A stretch of DNA of 64,000 nucleotides from NCBI GenBank assembly GCA_032718475.1, contig JAUCBJ010006937.1:124001-188000 (forward strand). The letters are read 5' to 3'. The notes beneath the pieces are model-generated. The model was not told the origin of the DNA. It did no database searches and was given only the letters and a program-made list of their open reading frames with translations. A program made the translations under genes and the position numbers. Positions 38,597-51,841 of the stretch are shown here, one piece after another; position 1 is the stretch's first letter; each line of letters starts with the position of its first letter. The stretch comes from Nemertoderma westbladi. Taxonomy: Eukaryota > Xenacoelomorpha > Nemertodermatida > Nemertodermatidae.

Positions 38597-41141
38597 ATGT
38601 CAAGATCTGATACAGAGACCGAGCCATCAGCTCGATGTCCGTCTCCCATAACTATCCCTATCACCGAAATCCTTCCCACTGCTAATCCAGTTGCACCACC
38701 CGTCCCTAGCAAGAAATCTTGGGACAGGTCCCGTATAAGAACTAGGTAGTTTACTGGAGGGATTATGAACAATGAGAATGTACAACCGCTCGCAAATGAT
38801 CCTGTCCAACTTGGAGTGAGTTCACCACCACTATTAATTATGAACACATCTCCCATTATGTTTGCCCCCTCACCTAGTAACAATGAGGAATTGCATCTCC
38901 CGGTTGATAGCACACATTCTCAGAGCCTAGTAGATGAGACCGTCCCGGCTCACCCACAGGCAAGACTAGGCCGCCTGTTGGAGGAGATTGACAGCTACCG
39001 GGAAAGAATAGCAACTGGAGCTATGGCTACCAAACAGGGAGACTATGAGGAGGAGTTACACAATCTGATAAACTCACACTATAACCACCCCGAACTTCAT
39101 AGGTTTTTCCGGTTTAATGACATGACGTGGGCGGACTTATATAAGCTCAAGGTTCCCCAAGTCCCATGCAGCACGGGAGAACTATCTGCATTGGTTTATG
39201 GCCAAGTGACTGAATTTAACCAGCACATAGGAACTCTTATGTATGAGTTGCAGACTGTACAGCCTGACCCTAGAACTAACCCAGCTGTATACTTTAAGGT
39301 TAAGGAACTAGTCTGTAGAATCCATTTAGTCTTGTCCTCCTTCTGGGAAGTGTCTAGCAGACATCTGATGCCGAATTACCTGCCATAGTCGGCAGGCAGT
39401 TAGCAGAAGAAGCTGTAATAGCTGGGAAGGCACTTGCCCTTGAAAGGCTATATGGGCCGACCATGCCCCCGGGTGTCGATGTGGCTGGTTCTGGTACAGT
39501 AGCACCGCAAGACATGCGCACAGACTCGGAAGATTCCGATGAGGGTGAAGGCATGGACGCAATATCAAGACACCTACAGCATTACATAGCTATAGTAGGA
39601 GAGGCTGAACTACGTAGAAGGTTAAAGGGCCTAGCCCCCTCTAGCCACGAATCCATGGCAGTTCTAGACAGAATAGAAGCCGAGCGTGACATGCAAGCAC
39701 AGGCAGAAGAGCATGCAGCTGATAAGGAGATATTAGAAATGAAATAGCAGTTGGACACTAACCAGCAATGTAATAAACTACAGTTGGAACTAGCTAAGGA
39801 AACGTCAGAACTAGCTAAGGAAGCAGTTGAGTGAGAGCTAGAACTAGTTCAGGAAACAGCTGAGCAAAAACTAAAAGCAGTTAAAGAAACAGCTAGATTG
39901 CAGTTGGAAGCTGACCAGCAGGAATTATCTTTGAGGGATCGAATAGCACTGAAACGGTTAAGTGAAAATCAGCGCAAGGAAAAGTTGGGTTCAAATTGAG
40001 GATGAGATAGACCGAATAGAGGGACTTATGCTTCGTCGGATGAAGGAAACTCCACCAACGCTAGTGAAGGTGGTAGCTATTCTCGGGGCAGACGAAAGAG
40101 AGCTGTTAGAGTGGCACTACTGGACCTGCCTCCATATAATAGATACAGAATCCCCCCAGAGCCAACTGATTTAAACCACCCAAGATCGCAGGATTCGAGG
40201 CTCCCCCTGGGCAGGTTACAGGAGGAAGACGAGCCGAACGATTTAAGATCTAGGGTTCAAGATCTATATAGATCCACGGGAACGGCAGCCATTCCACATG
40301 GTAGCACCCCCATTGTGTAGTGTATCAGCTGGGCCGATTGACCCAGTAGTAGTTCCCCTCACAACTACAGCGGCAACCCCTTACCGCAATAGAAACATCA
40401 TACAGCCAATAGGCCTCATCTCGAACCATACACCTCATATGAGTCGTCTAGAACCCTCAAAGCCTAACTACTTGTCTAGCACTTTAGCAAAGACAAGGGA
40501 TGAAAGGTGTTATTCAACACAAAGGCAGAGATGAGTCCTTCTCAACCATCTATTATAGTCAGCGAAACCTACCGGATGGCAGGCACCTGGCTCCCGGATC
40601 GACCCACTTACCCGCGACCGCTCCGGTAGAAGTGGGGACCCGGCATCCGGGGCCAGGAATGCTGTTGTCATCCGGCAAGGGAGCACCGGTCATAAACGAC
40701 GGGCGTGGAGAGACCTACCCCGATGCTGTTGTCAGGTTTGCACCAGACGCTCCCATTGAGGTGTTCCCGCAAGGTGACTTTATTACACCTCCAGAGGCTT
40801 ATGCGTCCCCACTAGACACCAACCTACATTACACTTGCAATCGCGTGCGAGAAGTCAGACAATCCAGATCCCTGGACAGCGATAACTCACGAGAAATCAT
40901 TGACTCTCTATTACAAAGAAATGATTCCTTGTCTCATGAAAACGAGTCTCTAGCATTAAAGACTGGTAACTTAGAACAACAAATAGCTTTAATGCAGGAC
41001 CATATCACACTAACCAATAGAAAAGCAGACCCACAAGTAGCATTACAGGGCGTGGAAATTCTGAAACGTGCCTCAAATGTAAGTGGCATCCATTCCGAAA
41101 ATACGGCATATCAGAACGACCAAAGCTCGCATCTAACATAA
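38597..41141 (+). pseudogene. Gag N-terminal region of element III (broken)
   Basis: Starts at ATG 38597, with in-frame TAG at 38747-38749 and 39386-39388, then changes frame. Conserved landmarks shared with gag of element IV are FNDMTWADLYKLKV (IV: AAWEDLYRMGV) and EAELRRRLKGLAP (IV: EELRRRLAGLRP), followed by a coiled coil (LQLELAKETSELAKEA). The last stretch (40500-41141) is low-complexity and ends in a Leu/Glu-rich helix. Not expressible as one protein. Confidence 0.75.
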
Positions 41142-41159
41142 ATTCTATTAAATTCTTCG

Positions 41160-42587
41160 GCAGTACAAGCTGACTTAACCAGACAAATGGCCAGGAATGA
41201 AGCCAGACAGTGCATCCCCTCAGGTCAAATTTTAAAAAAGACAGTATTATTGAGTCCCCACTAAGCGAACGTGAAAAGCTTAGGTACCTGATAAGCTGTC
41301 TGGAAGGACCCCCAAAACAGATGGCTGCAAAATATGTTGGTCATATAGACGGCATTAACACTGTTTGGGATACCTTAAAGGAGCGGTATGGGAACGAAGA
41401 AAGTTTGGCACGTAATATGTATGACAGATTAATCACTAAAAAGCTAAAAAAAAACTAAAAATCACTCAAAATGGGATTGTAGAGTTTAGGGATGAAGTGG
41501 AGGAAATCTGTCGCCAACTCGATTGGCTTGGACAGAAACACGTATATGATACTGTTATGATGGTCCAGTTTGTTTCTAGTGCATTGCCCAAGGGTTCTAC
41601 GGGAACCAGATGGGATAGATATACGTATAACTATAAACTCAAACATGGATGCTTCCCAGATATGGACTCATTCAGAAGTTTCTTAAAGGCAGAAACCTCT
41701 ACTCACCTCATCACCATAAATCGGGAAAAGAGCACCCGTTCTGACACGAAGGGTACCGATAAAGCGACAACCAAAAGGTGGTATGCCTATATCACTAATT
41801 ATGAGGAGTGTCCCTCCGATCGCTCTGATACAGACGCCGAGGAACGCGAAAGTGTGTACTAAAGCGACGCAAATTCTCAAAATGATAGTAAGCTAAATAG
41901 TCAGGGCAAACTCCCCCCAAGTCTGTTAATTCTGCAAAGAAAACATCCAAGGACAGTCGAAAATCAGCTTCTTAAACTTACAATATGATAACAGCTGGTA
42001 GCACTGTACCTAAGTGTTCTCTTTGTAAAACAGACTCGCATTCGCTTGCGAAATGCAATGCTTTCTTAAAGAAAACCCTGAAAGAGAGACGGAAGACAGT
42101 CTTGGACTTGTCAACATGCTTTTTATGCCTTAAGCCAGGACATTTACGACGTAAATGTAGATTAGTGGGTATAAAGACTTGTCCAGTGTGCCAAGGATCC
42201 CATCACCCTTTATTGCACCAAGACCAACCCCCTAAGGAGGAGCCGGACCAATATGTGCACTTTACAGACTTTGAGACTGACTTATCTGATGAGGGACCAG
42301 ACGCCTTCCTTCCAGGTGAGATTTCAGATGACGACGAATGCTGCAACCATGTTAGCATATATGAAGCCTTCACCTATGAAGAGTCTGCGCTGGATGACTG
42401 CTGCAAGGTGGAGAGCAACTCCAATGCTCGATCTTTCCAGGATGTCGGAGTCCGAGAGTTCCCAATAATTCAAGTTAGACTCCATGCGGGAATTAATAGC
42501 GTCATAGTCAACGCCCTCATGGACACCGGAAGTACAGGTACTTTCATTGATGCAGAGCTGGCAAAATTCTTGTTTGCTGAGGAGTAA
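41160..42587 (+). pseudogene. Capsid, zinc knuckles and protease of element III (broken)
   Basis: The remnant begins ADLTRQMARNEARQ, the counterpart of the element IV ORF start, then LRYLISCLEGPPKQMAAKYVGH (BEL capsid domain). CFLCLKPGHLRRKC is a CX2CX4HX4C knuckle, and CPVCQGSHHPLLH follows. The protease active site MDTGSTGTFID is intact. Stops near 41457, 41862 and 42587 and frame changes separate the parts. Confidence 0.8.
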
Positions 42588-42863
42588 GGGCACGACATGA
42601 AACTAACATTATCTGGGATAATGAAGCGTTGGCAATCAATGATCGAGACTAGATATTATAAGGCATCTCTATCGACACCACAGTAATGTAATGAAATTAT
42701 AGCGAGAGAGGGCACGCCGCCGACCCTGGACCAATCGGACAGCGATGGTGACACGTCCCTATCCTCTGACCAATACCGTTCGCTTCCAAATTACTGCGAA
42801 CCTGATGACACATTACCGATCACAGACCAAGAACTCCTTAATACGCAATTAGAACTGTGCAAT

Positions 42864-45459
42864 TTGTCAAGCACACCCTCAGAACTACAACAGGAAACAA
42901 ATGATCTTAACGAAGCATGGCATCTTTTGAAACTTGAAGAACATACTATCAAGAGGGTGCAGCAAGAAGCCCTTGAGCCCAATTCTAACGATAAGGCGTT
43001 ATCAGTAGAAGAGGAGCGAGCGAAACAGATCCAGAGAACCACCACTAAATTTCTGCCAGAGCAAGGCAAGTATGAGGTAGAGCTTCTCTGGCGGTCCCCG
43101 CAACCTAAGCTATTTAATAATGAAACACTAGCATACAAAAGTATTTCACAATTGGAAAGACGCCTCGCAGACAATCCCACCGCCCATGATCTTTATAAGG
43201 AACAAATGACAATATTCATAAGTAAAGGATATGCGGAACTTGTTCCACCCGGCGCTCACAGGACCGACCGAAATTATTACCTTACTCACCACTATGTTGA
43301 ACGGGAAGACAAACCAGGATGCGTTAGAGTAGTATTTGACAGTTCAGCTAAGTACCAAGGACAGTCCCTCAACTCTGAGCTATTACCCGGACCCAACTTG
43401 TTACAATCTTTGCCCATGCCCGGGATACTAATACACATGAGACAATACACCATCGCCTTTGCTTCGGACATAGAAGGTATGTTTCTGCAAGTGAAAGCCT
43501 TTGACATTGACAGGGACAGTATGCACTTTTTGTGGTGGACAGAAGGTGACTTGAATTCCAATCCAGTTGAGTATCGTATGACTATACAGGCGTTCAGTAT
43601 CATCTCAAGCCCTTCTAACTCGTGCTCAGTGTTACACCGGACAGCTGACGATCATCGGGATGAGTTCCCACCATCCGTCGTAGATAATTTCAAAAGAGAT
43701 ATTTACATGGAATAGGGACTGGATAACTTGAAATCAGCTCCGACGGTTAAGGAGGCCATAGATATTGCCCAAGGGATGGTCAACTGCCTGAAGCTTGGAG
43801 GATTCCACCTGACGAAATTTAACAGTAATTCTCGTGAATTCCTGAAGGTAATACCTCCCGCAGAGCGTGGCGATACAGAGCTCGACTTAAATAAGGATGA
43901 TCTGCCTGAAACTAAGACATTAGGGCTCCGTTGGTTGACTGAAAGTGACACTATGGTGTTTAAAGTTAAGCTAAGTAAGGACGACAGTCGAACTAAGCGC
44001 GTTTGCCTCAGCATCCTCAGCACTTATTTCGACCCCCTCAGCTTTATTAGCTCAGTTATACTGCTGGCCCGAGACCTAGTTCAGCGTATGTGGAGTGAAA
44101 ACGATAGTTAGGACGACCCCCTGACAGGGACACTACAAGAGGACTGGTGGAAATGGGAACAGTCCTTGCCTGACCTAGAAAGGTTTTCCTTACCCAGGGC
44201 ATACTTCACAAATGTAGACTACCTGCAGACTTTTGAACTCCATATGTTTGGTGACGCGAGCGACAAAGGTGTCGGGATTGTAGCTTACTTTAGATGTGAA
44301 ACCTTAGATGGTGTCTCAGTAGCATTAGTTGCCTCAAAGGCTTTGATAAGACCAATAGCTAAGATAAATGACACCCTAACTATTCCCTGAGCCGAACTTA
44401 AGGCAGCCGTATATGCCACTATCATCGCTAAGAATGTGTTAGCGCAGACAGACTAGAAAGTAATAAGGACAGTTTACTGGACAGATGCTGCTTTGGTTTT
44501 AGAATATCTGACCAACACGACATGCCAGTTCAGTGTATATGTGACGAACCATGTGGCACGAATATTGAAAGAAACAAGTGTCGATCAGTGGATCTGTCCA
44601 GGATTGTTAAATCCCGCTGACATTGCGTCTCACGGTGCCACCCCCCAGGAACTGATAGACGCTAAGTGTTGGTTACAGGGACCTGCCTTATTGCGAGGCC
44701 CTGAGAATAGTTGGCCCCGAAACTTAACAACTGCAGAAATAAGGCAACAAGCAAAGGGCCAAAAGAGTCAAAAAACAAAGCATCTTAATCAAAACTATTC
44801 AGAAATATAGACATATCTTCACAGCATATACGCGAGAATATAAGTCAACAAAGCCCCCCAGACAGTGAAGCCCTTATTACCCTTTCAGTCCCAGATTCGG
44901 CTGGTGGCCTTTCACCGCTCATTAGCAAAGCCATGGACCATTACAGTTCCTGGCACAAACTCTGCCATGCCCTCACAATTTTAAAACGATATGTTTATAT
45001 CGTTGTAATAGAGCGAAATTCATACAAGGCAAGTTGCTGGATCACGAGGTAGACTACACAAATAGACAATTACTCAGAGTTTCTCAAGTCCAGGAAGGGG
45101 CATCAACATATGACTACCACCTGAAACATCCCGCCATACAGTCGAACGATAAATTTTCTAGTGTGATGTTCGACGGCCTAATCAGAGTGGGAGGCCGACT
45201 TACCAACGCCCCCCTTTCCCGTGACACAATATTCCCTATTATTATTTACGATCCCGCCATTCAACGTAAAATAATACAGGATATGCACAATGAGCTGTTG
45301 CACGCGGGTAGGGAACACATCCTCAGTGAGATACGTACCCACTATTATCTTGTAAAGCTCAGGAAGGCCTTAAACAAAGTCTTGTGCAGCTGTTTACCTT
45401 GTAGGAAACCTTGTAAGATATGTCAATTAGTTGGCTTGAAACTTCAAGAATCAACATAG
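42864..45459 (+). pseudogene. Reverse transcriptase, RNase H and integrase zinc region of element III (broken)
   Basis: RT motifs YYLTHHYV, VRVVFDSS and AFASDIEGMFLQV are present, but the catalytic YMDD box is destroyed (YME, then a stop, at 43706-43716). RNase H has MFGDASDKGVG; integrase keeps HAGREHILSEIRTHYYL and CLPCRK but ends at 45459. The DDE core and C-terminal domain are absent. Additional in-frame stops occur near 44109, 44390 and 44455. It cannot give active enzyme. Confidence 0.88.
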
Positions 45460-46426
45460 CTCGATATTGATTAATACAATATCACATCCATAAATCCGTT
45501 CAAGTCACTGTAATAATGAGCATTACGGGAACGGTCACGGTCCATTTTGTGGCTCTCTCCCAAGGGATGACTAAACTTAGTTTAAGTCACCAGATCGCGT
45601 AAATCTTTATTATGTTATTTATTAATAACTTAACATCATCAACCCTCAATTATGACGTTAATATCCCGATAGTACAAACACCGATACTATACAGACAAAC
45701 ACTACATTAAAATAAATAAATTAAATAATAACCAACAAAAACGTAATAATATCACAGTAAACCCAGATCTGTATGAATGAGCAATACCCTATCCTACCGC
45801 TTTATTTACCGAATGTTGATCTTCGATAAATTAATAATTAACAGCCCCTGTTGCCCCTGTTTTTTTATTAAAGTTCTAGAGTTTGTCGTATTTGCTAAAT
45901 TTAATATCTTTAAATTAGTGAGTATCTATGGAAACTAATATCAACATTCGGGAAGTAGTAGATTTGTGATAAACATTTCACACCGGTCAACCGGTACGTG
46001 TTGTGATATTGTGTACGTTAGTTTACATGACAGTATGAATAGCAACTGCTCTATGTGTGTTTACTGTAGCGAACCGAAGCCTTATTGCTGACTAACTATA
46101 ATTACATTGCGATATTAGTTACCCCGACGAATAGCCCTTGGATAAGACCAGCCTCAAGCTTTTCCTGTGGATGACAGCCGTTGTGTCATCCACCCGTTCA
46201 TCCAAGCCTGTTGGATAGGGAATTGGTGTAGCGGCGCTAACGTGGCCAGGGGCAGCTCGGGTCCGTGTCGGGCTGGGGGAAAGAGGGCGGCTTGCCATTG
46301 CCGACCCGTGCGAAACTTGATAACTAGAACAATAATTAATCAACTAACTCAACAACTCAACAAACTCATTATCCCAAAGGTATTCACCCCGACCCGATAG
46401 AGGAGCTTAAACATTTATATCATACA
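45460..46426 (+). other. Spacer between pol and third ORF of element III
   Basis: No gene. Two stretches align with the spacer of element IV: CCAGATCTGTATGAATGAG (45764 onward; IV at 62526) and GTGTGTTTACTGTAGCGA (46055; IV at 62819), followed by TAGCCCTTGG in both. A GC-rich block (46200-46310) precedes the ORF in both elements. The shared order supports a common ancestral spacer, so the third ORF belongs to the element. Confidence 0.6.
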
Positions 46427-48560
46427 ATGATGTATTTGACCGCAAGTAGACCTTTACCTGTGCTACCGGACCGTTTCGACTCTGTGGAAGAATATTGTAA
46501 AACCGGGGCTTGATCCCCGCACGTGAGACGCGAGGACTTTAAATTATGGTATTATTGCGACGATTGTCCGCATCCCAACCACGACGACCACGCGCGATGG
46601 GGTCGATTGGTCAACCACCCCCGTGAACGCTGTCCTAAACATAGCTACACGCGTTTCACATACAGAGGGTAGGAGCGCGATCTATTCGGCATCGATGAAC
46701 GAGCCTTAAAGAAACTGCGCAGAATGGAGCGTCTGCCTGCCGATGTCCCGCGTTTTTCAGTGCGACCTCCAGTTCCCAAGGTCCAACCGTCCCCAGGTCC
46801 TGTCTCAAGATTTTGGCCCCCTAGATGAGGACTATTCCGAATATTTAGATATGGTTCTACCAGAACAGCTGATTCCCCGAGAGGAACCGGTAATAACTCC
46901 GATGATCCCACCCGGACTCGGAAGAGGATTTAGGACGGACGACTAGAGCCGTAACACCATGCGAACAGTTGATACCAGGTGTAGTTTTACCTCCTCGCGA
47001 CGAAACCACCCAGTTAATGATATCATCCAGTCTGGCCGGCATTCATACGCGTTTATCCATGACTCCATCTGGTACCTTATTAACGGAGCTCGCTTTGTTG
47101 GAGGCTACGGACAACGTCGCGTTTCAACTGGAAATCAAAACGTTGAGAACCCGTATCTTACACTTATCACACATTTTATACTTATAATCCTTCTCGGATT
47201 TTCTCTCGAATTTCCAAGCCGAAACTAAGGAGAAAGAATGGCGTGAAGAGGAAGCGATAGCGTTAGAGGATGCCGAACTTACCGCTTATCATCAACCTTA
47301 TGTTCAGTCCTTAATGAAAGGCTTCTAGCCTAAACGCTATGTCCACCCTTCCATGCAGCATAAGGTTTTCGGCGCTAAACAGCCGTGTATCTTCGGTGAA
47401 CCCGCCGAAACCACCTGCGCCATCGCTGATGTCCCGGTATTAAAAACGCCTATACTGGAATCACTGCGTGTAGATGGCAAACTAGTTCCTCCTTCTCGCA
47501 CTCGAGCTGACATAATTCGAGAAAGGGACCATGGAATAAACGTATCGCGTTGCCCTCTACACTACCCCTTTTATGGGATCAAAGACCATCCTCGCTTCGT
47601 GATGCTCAAGCAACACTATGTAATACAACCCAAGCACCCCGGACAGAGTATGGGATTTCTACCACTAGTAAATCCTTTGGACATCGTGGAATTAGAAACT
47701 TTACATCAGCATTTGGACTCTTTAGTAAAATTGAACTCATTTAAAAAACCTTACAATATTGTGACCATAGAAGCTAGCCCGTGTCCACCTTCCAATTTAG
47801 AAACATTTATGGACTACCGCCGTTTAGTACATTGGAATTTGGACTTGACATTCCTGGAGGATGACCTGAAATATATTGAATCCAATATAAACTCCCATGA
47901 GATGCCTAGTTATGAATCTATATGGATAGCGTGTGGAGAGCCTGGTTCACTAGATGCTCTATGGAAGCCAGTGGAATTGACCACTGAAGTAGCTAACTCT
48001 GAATGGTCGCATACAGTCAACATTATACACAGTTGTTGTATACACAGTGTTATGATATATGACAATGAAGGCTCAGTGCCAGACCATGAACTCGGTTCAA
48101 TACACATACGTGGTCTCACTGGAGCTACGCATGTTTTCACGCATACTTGCTGCGGCACCGATAGTACTTTTCCCACCTTGACTGCTTATCAGCGCCGTAC
48201 GAGACACCAACACCAACAATTCGTCAAAGCGGAGGCTTATGTCAATGATTCATACCGACACCCAGCTATGGGAATCGACGCTGCCCTGTTACCGCAACCA
48301 GTGTTAGATATTCTGTTAGATGAATCCGTATACAAACTTGGTTCAGACATATATCGGGATTTAATGGATGACTTCCCTATTGTCCATGATATACCATATC
48401 CTTTCGTCGACACTCAAGTTGTAAATGCTTTTGCGGATATAACTAGTCATTTTCCCCGTAAAGTACTCTGTAGGTGTTTTAGCGGACATAAAATGCCGTT
48501 TTCTTACTGTGTAGGTGTTTTAGTGGACATAAAAAGCCATTTTTCTGTATGTGTACTTTA
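46427..48560 (+). pseudogene. Exonuclease-like third ORF of element III (broken)
   Basis: The first ATG pair is at 46427. The N-terminal Cys/His cluster LWYYCDDCPHPNHDDHARWG with later CPKHS matches element IV and resembles element I. In-frame TGA lies near 46510 and several frame changes follow up to 47340. From 47353 a 402-codon frame keeps the nuclease marks: IHSVMIYDNEGS (D237 and E239 from 47353), GATHVFTH, YKLGSDIYRD (D336) and FVDT (D353). The end is replaced by short tandem repeats (48455-48585), so the last catalytic motif is missing. The core motifs are still recognisable despite decay. Confidence 0.75.
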
Positions 48561-48585
48561 GCGGACATAACAAGCCATTTTTATG
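48455..48585 (+). repeat. Three short tandem repeats at the end of third ORF III
   Basis: The unit TGTAGGTGTTTTAGYGGACA with AAAAGCCATTTTTCT occurs about three times with small changes. It removes the natural C-terminus of the ORF. Confidence 0.8.
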
Positions 48586-50334
48586 CCGCAATACGCCAAA
48601 ATACTCTTAATACAGTATAGTTCAGATGACGACATCTATCAGCTGATATGTCGATGTGGAGCTTTTCTTTGTTCTTTGTTCGGCTCGACCAATCAGAGCG
48701 ATTTTCATTTTATTTGCACAGAAGCCTCCGGGAAATCGCGCAATGCATTATGGTCTTTGTTTACCTTTTTTCCTGAGCCCAGAACATCGGCTTTGGAATT
48801 ATTCTGTGTTTCAGACTTTAGCCAAAACATTAGAACGGCTTTGATCATAGAAAGTATAACTGTTATCCTGTCATACCTGGCATACCAGACTCACCTTACC
48901 TTTCACCGCATTATTTTACTGCTATTTACTGATGGTTATTAATTGTATCAGTTGATGGAATGTTGTTATATTTGGAGAATATCGATGAATAATCATAAAA
49001 CTCCAATCTTCTTGATATACTGAAGGTTAGAGAGACCGGTTACATATAGCAATTGCGACTTACATTATAGTGGTTTTGGAGTGAATTGAATGCTATTTCA
49101 TAGACCCTACATGTGTCAGTTGCTGTTCTCCTTATATGTGATCAAATTTAGTGAAGGTCGGCAGATCAGTGTGCAGCAGTGTGAGGTAGTGTGCATGAGT
49201 GTGACAGGTAACAATGCATTTCCTAAAGAATGCGCTTTATACGAAAATCATTAGCCATCCCGTTGTGTTTAGTGTAAGTCATAACTCTGTTTACATACTT
49301 AGAGCGCCACGTCCTAAAGGAACTGTTAATATTTCCCGAAAGTGAATAATATTTGTCAGAGATTATATATTAACGATCAATCGAATAGTACAGTAGGCCT
49401 ACACCGCAATAAGGTCAGAGCATCCGAATCCAGTCTCCCTTAACCATGGGTGAATGATCGCGCATAGGCTGGCTTCGGCTAATGTAACTTTATATGTATC
49501 AAATACTTGTTATAGGCTAAAGTCGATTTATAACCTAGAAGACACCTAAATTTGGCAGGTTAAACTGCTAAAGGTCTAAAAGCGCGAACAATAAAAGTTA
49601 TAATTTCTTTATTGCAGTGTAGGCAATAAATATAGTTGTCTATTGTTCTGGTAAGAACAATAACAGTTATAGCTTTCTTTATTGCAACGTAGGCAATAAA
49701 GGCAAAAGTACCGGTCGACCGGTAACCAGTAGGCCTAACTACCTAACCACCCGAACCGTTGCTTACAGCAGTACAGGTACTAGTATTATTTCGATTGTGA
49801 TATTGTATATTGGTAGGCTGTTTAAGAGATTAGGGACTGTACACCCCTTGTTTCTTTTGGAGCTTATTTATTTCTGTCAGTTTTATTTACTTGTAAGTTA
49901 ATATTGAGCAGAAGGCGTGTAAGCCTGCTCAGATTGTACAGGTAATTTGTAAGCTGGATTGTTGTCTGGCTGTTGTCAGGTCCGAAGAGATTGCAGTATG
50001 TGTAGAGTGTATGTCCGATAAAGTACTAGTTAGGAACGTGGGGGCATCCAGTGCTGTAAGGTAAATCCCCCCCCCCCCCCCCGAAAGAATAAGTCGTACT
50101 ACTCGGTTAGAACGCATACTAACTAACCATTTCGGAGTCGGAGTCTGCATATACTGTAGTTTATTTAGGCTTGATAGTAGTCTGCCAGCGTTTGGTTTGT
50201 ATTTTGTTTGTGTAGTCTGTACGTACGGGTAGCATAATATTTATTATTCAGAGTTTATGCGATTATTCGCAACATACATACCCCCAAGTTTATTCCTACA
50301 GTAATTGTGCTTGTTATACATACCGTATATCTAA

Positions 50335-50575
50335 AGGCGGGGTAGATCAGTTGGTTGAGCGCCGGGCCTGCAATCTAATGGTTGTAGGTTCAGCCCCGCC
50401 AGGGTCCACTCAGCCTTTCATCCACTGGGGTCGATAAAATGAGTACCAGTTAAATAACTGGGAGCAAATCTTGGGATAGGAGTAGCGCCCACCCCTACCC
50501 TCGGGTAGCAGCTATCGAAAGAGGAGCCTTCGGGTCGCCTCCGGCTTCGGCCGACTGTTTGCTTGCTTGATACAT
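50335..50575 (+). repeat. tRNA-derived SINE
   Basis: The 5' 65 bases fold like a tRNA: GGCGGGG pairs with CCCCGCC, box A is TAGATCAGTTGGTTGAGC and a box B-like GGTTCAGCCCC is present. The body has CCTTTCATCC and GGGGTCGATAAAATGAGTACC, resembling the conserved core of SINE superfamilies I recall from cephalopods and other invertebrates. The 3' part includes GCTTGCTTG. No target-site duplication could be assigned. Naming the superfamily is from memory. Confidence 0.75.
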
Positions 50576-51469
50576 ACCGTTATAGTTAGATTAACCCCGG
50601 TACTACATCAGGGCTGTTTGGTGTAGGTAAAGACTGGTGATTTTATGCTCTGGTCACTCCGGCAGATACCGTAGTTCTTTTAGCTGTACAATTATTTTTA
50701 ACTGCTGGTTATTTGTTGTATAAGTACTTGTACCTAATTTAGGGTTTAGTGTACAGTGCTTTCCGAAGGTAATTAGTGTGTAGGCAGTATATTTGTGTTG
50801 TAAAGTGGATAATAGGCACGTTAGCTATAGTAGGCTGCGGTAATTAACTTCTAGGTAGGAACACTCCGGGTACATAATGTAGTACTTATAGCGCTACGGC
50901 TATAAGTCGTCAGGCGGTGGTATTTTCTTATCTAGACAATGCAATATATTTACTACTGCTTTATTATTTTCAAATACCGTAGTATCCTGTCCATTGTAAT
51001 AACCAGATATTCTAACCCCTTGTTAGGCTGGTTTGTAGATTTCTTGTAAAATTAACCCTAAAAATTCGTACGTGTAATTTTTTGTGTTTAGTTAGAGATT
51101 GTAATCTCACCCCGTAATTGTACGTAATTTGTAGAAATAAGTAACTTAGTAAATTAGAATTATTTGTTTTAGTGTCCAATAAGTAGCACTTCACTGAAAG
51201 CGTACAGCTTCTGTGTAGTGACTCCTTCCCAGAAATAATAACATTTATTTCAAATATTGTAACAAAAACCCATTAAACGGGTATATATATATATTATAAA
51301 TCAACTCAAACTGATTTATAAAATAGTAGGCCTGTCATACAACAATTAGGTCTATTATCAGTTGGACTACTGCTTAAATAACGGTAATAAAGTAAAGTAA
51401 AGTAACTAAGTAACCCTAAAATTCAGAAATTCAATCATTCTAAAATAATTGACGTACCAGTATTTACGA

Positions 51470-51715
51470 TAGGCTTATTATATTTATTTCTATTAATTTA
51501 AGCTGAAAATATATACCGGTATTCTGTAATTAATTCTAGTCTATAATTATACTTATATATACTATAAGTGTAAGCTGTATACCGGTATTCACAGTAGGCT
51601 TATTATATATTTATATATACTTGCGCTGAAATTATATACCGGTATTCTGTGACGAAACCTAGTCCGTAATAATACTTATATATACTATAAGTGTATACCG
51701 GTATTCTAATATATT
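51470..51715. repeat. Two 120-bp repeats carrying four ATACCGGTAT palindromes
   Basis: ATACCGGTAT lies at 51513, 51579, 51636 and 51695, spaced 66, 57 and 59 bp. The larger unit also repeats TAGGCTTATTATAT and TATATACTATAAGTG. The array sits about 130 bp before gag of element IV. Confidence 0.8.
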
Positions 51716-51841
51716 GTATATATATCACGTTACATAGAGTAACGATATCGGTAATTAATTACTAGACTAACAGTGATACTGAATTACTAGACTTGCTTTA
51801 ACTGTAATTATAGCAGTAGGCATTCAACTGTACAAACAAAC

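Larger units (their letters stand above)
38597..48560 (+). mobile_element. Element III: decayed BEL/Pao retrotransposon with third ORF
   Basis: The order is gag, capsid/nucleocapsid/protease, RT, RNase H, integrase zinc region, spacer, exonuclease-like ORF. All coding parts carry stops and frameshifts. It is related to element IV at protein level in gag, pol and third ORF, and in the pol-third ORF spacer. Confidence 0.82.
48586..51841. other. Region between elements III and IV: expected LTRs, a SINE, a palindrome array; no gene
   Basis: The 3' LTR of III and the 5' LTR of IV should lie here, but no matching long repeats could be paired by eye with 36.7-38.5 kb. A CCAATCAGAGCG motif occurs near 48690, and a pair of direct repeats around GCAATAAA lies at 49610-49700. 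The C16 tract is at 50067-50082. The SINE and the ATACCGGTAT array are listed separately. Confidence 0.5.

Noticed and set aside
47910-48176. Minus-strand frame within third ORF III
   Set aside because: Antisense shadow of the exonuclease-like frame, which has recognisable motifs.
36755-50082. C-tracts as quadruplex-type regulatory elements
   Set aside because: Uninterrupted homopolymers are more likely slippage products or assembly artefacts; there is no spacing pattern.
36664-51841. LTR pairs for elements III and IV
   Set aside because: Only short chance matches were found between 36.7-38.5 kb and 48.6-51.8 kb; LTR limits are therefore not reported.
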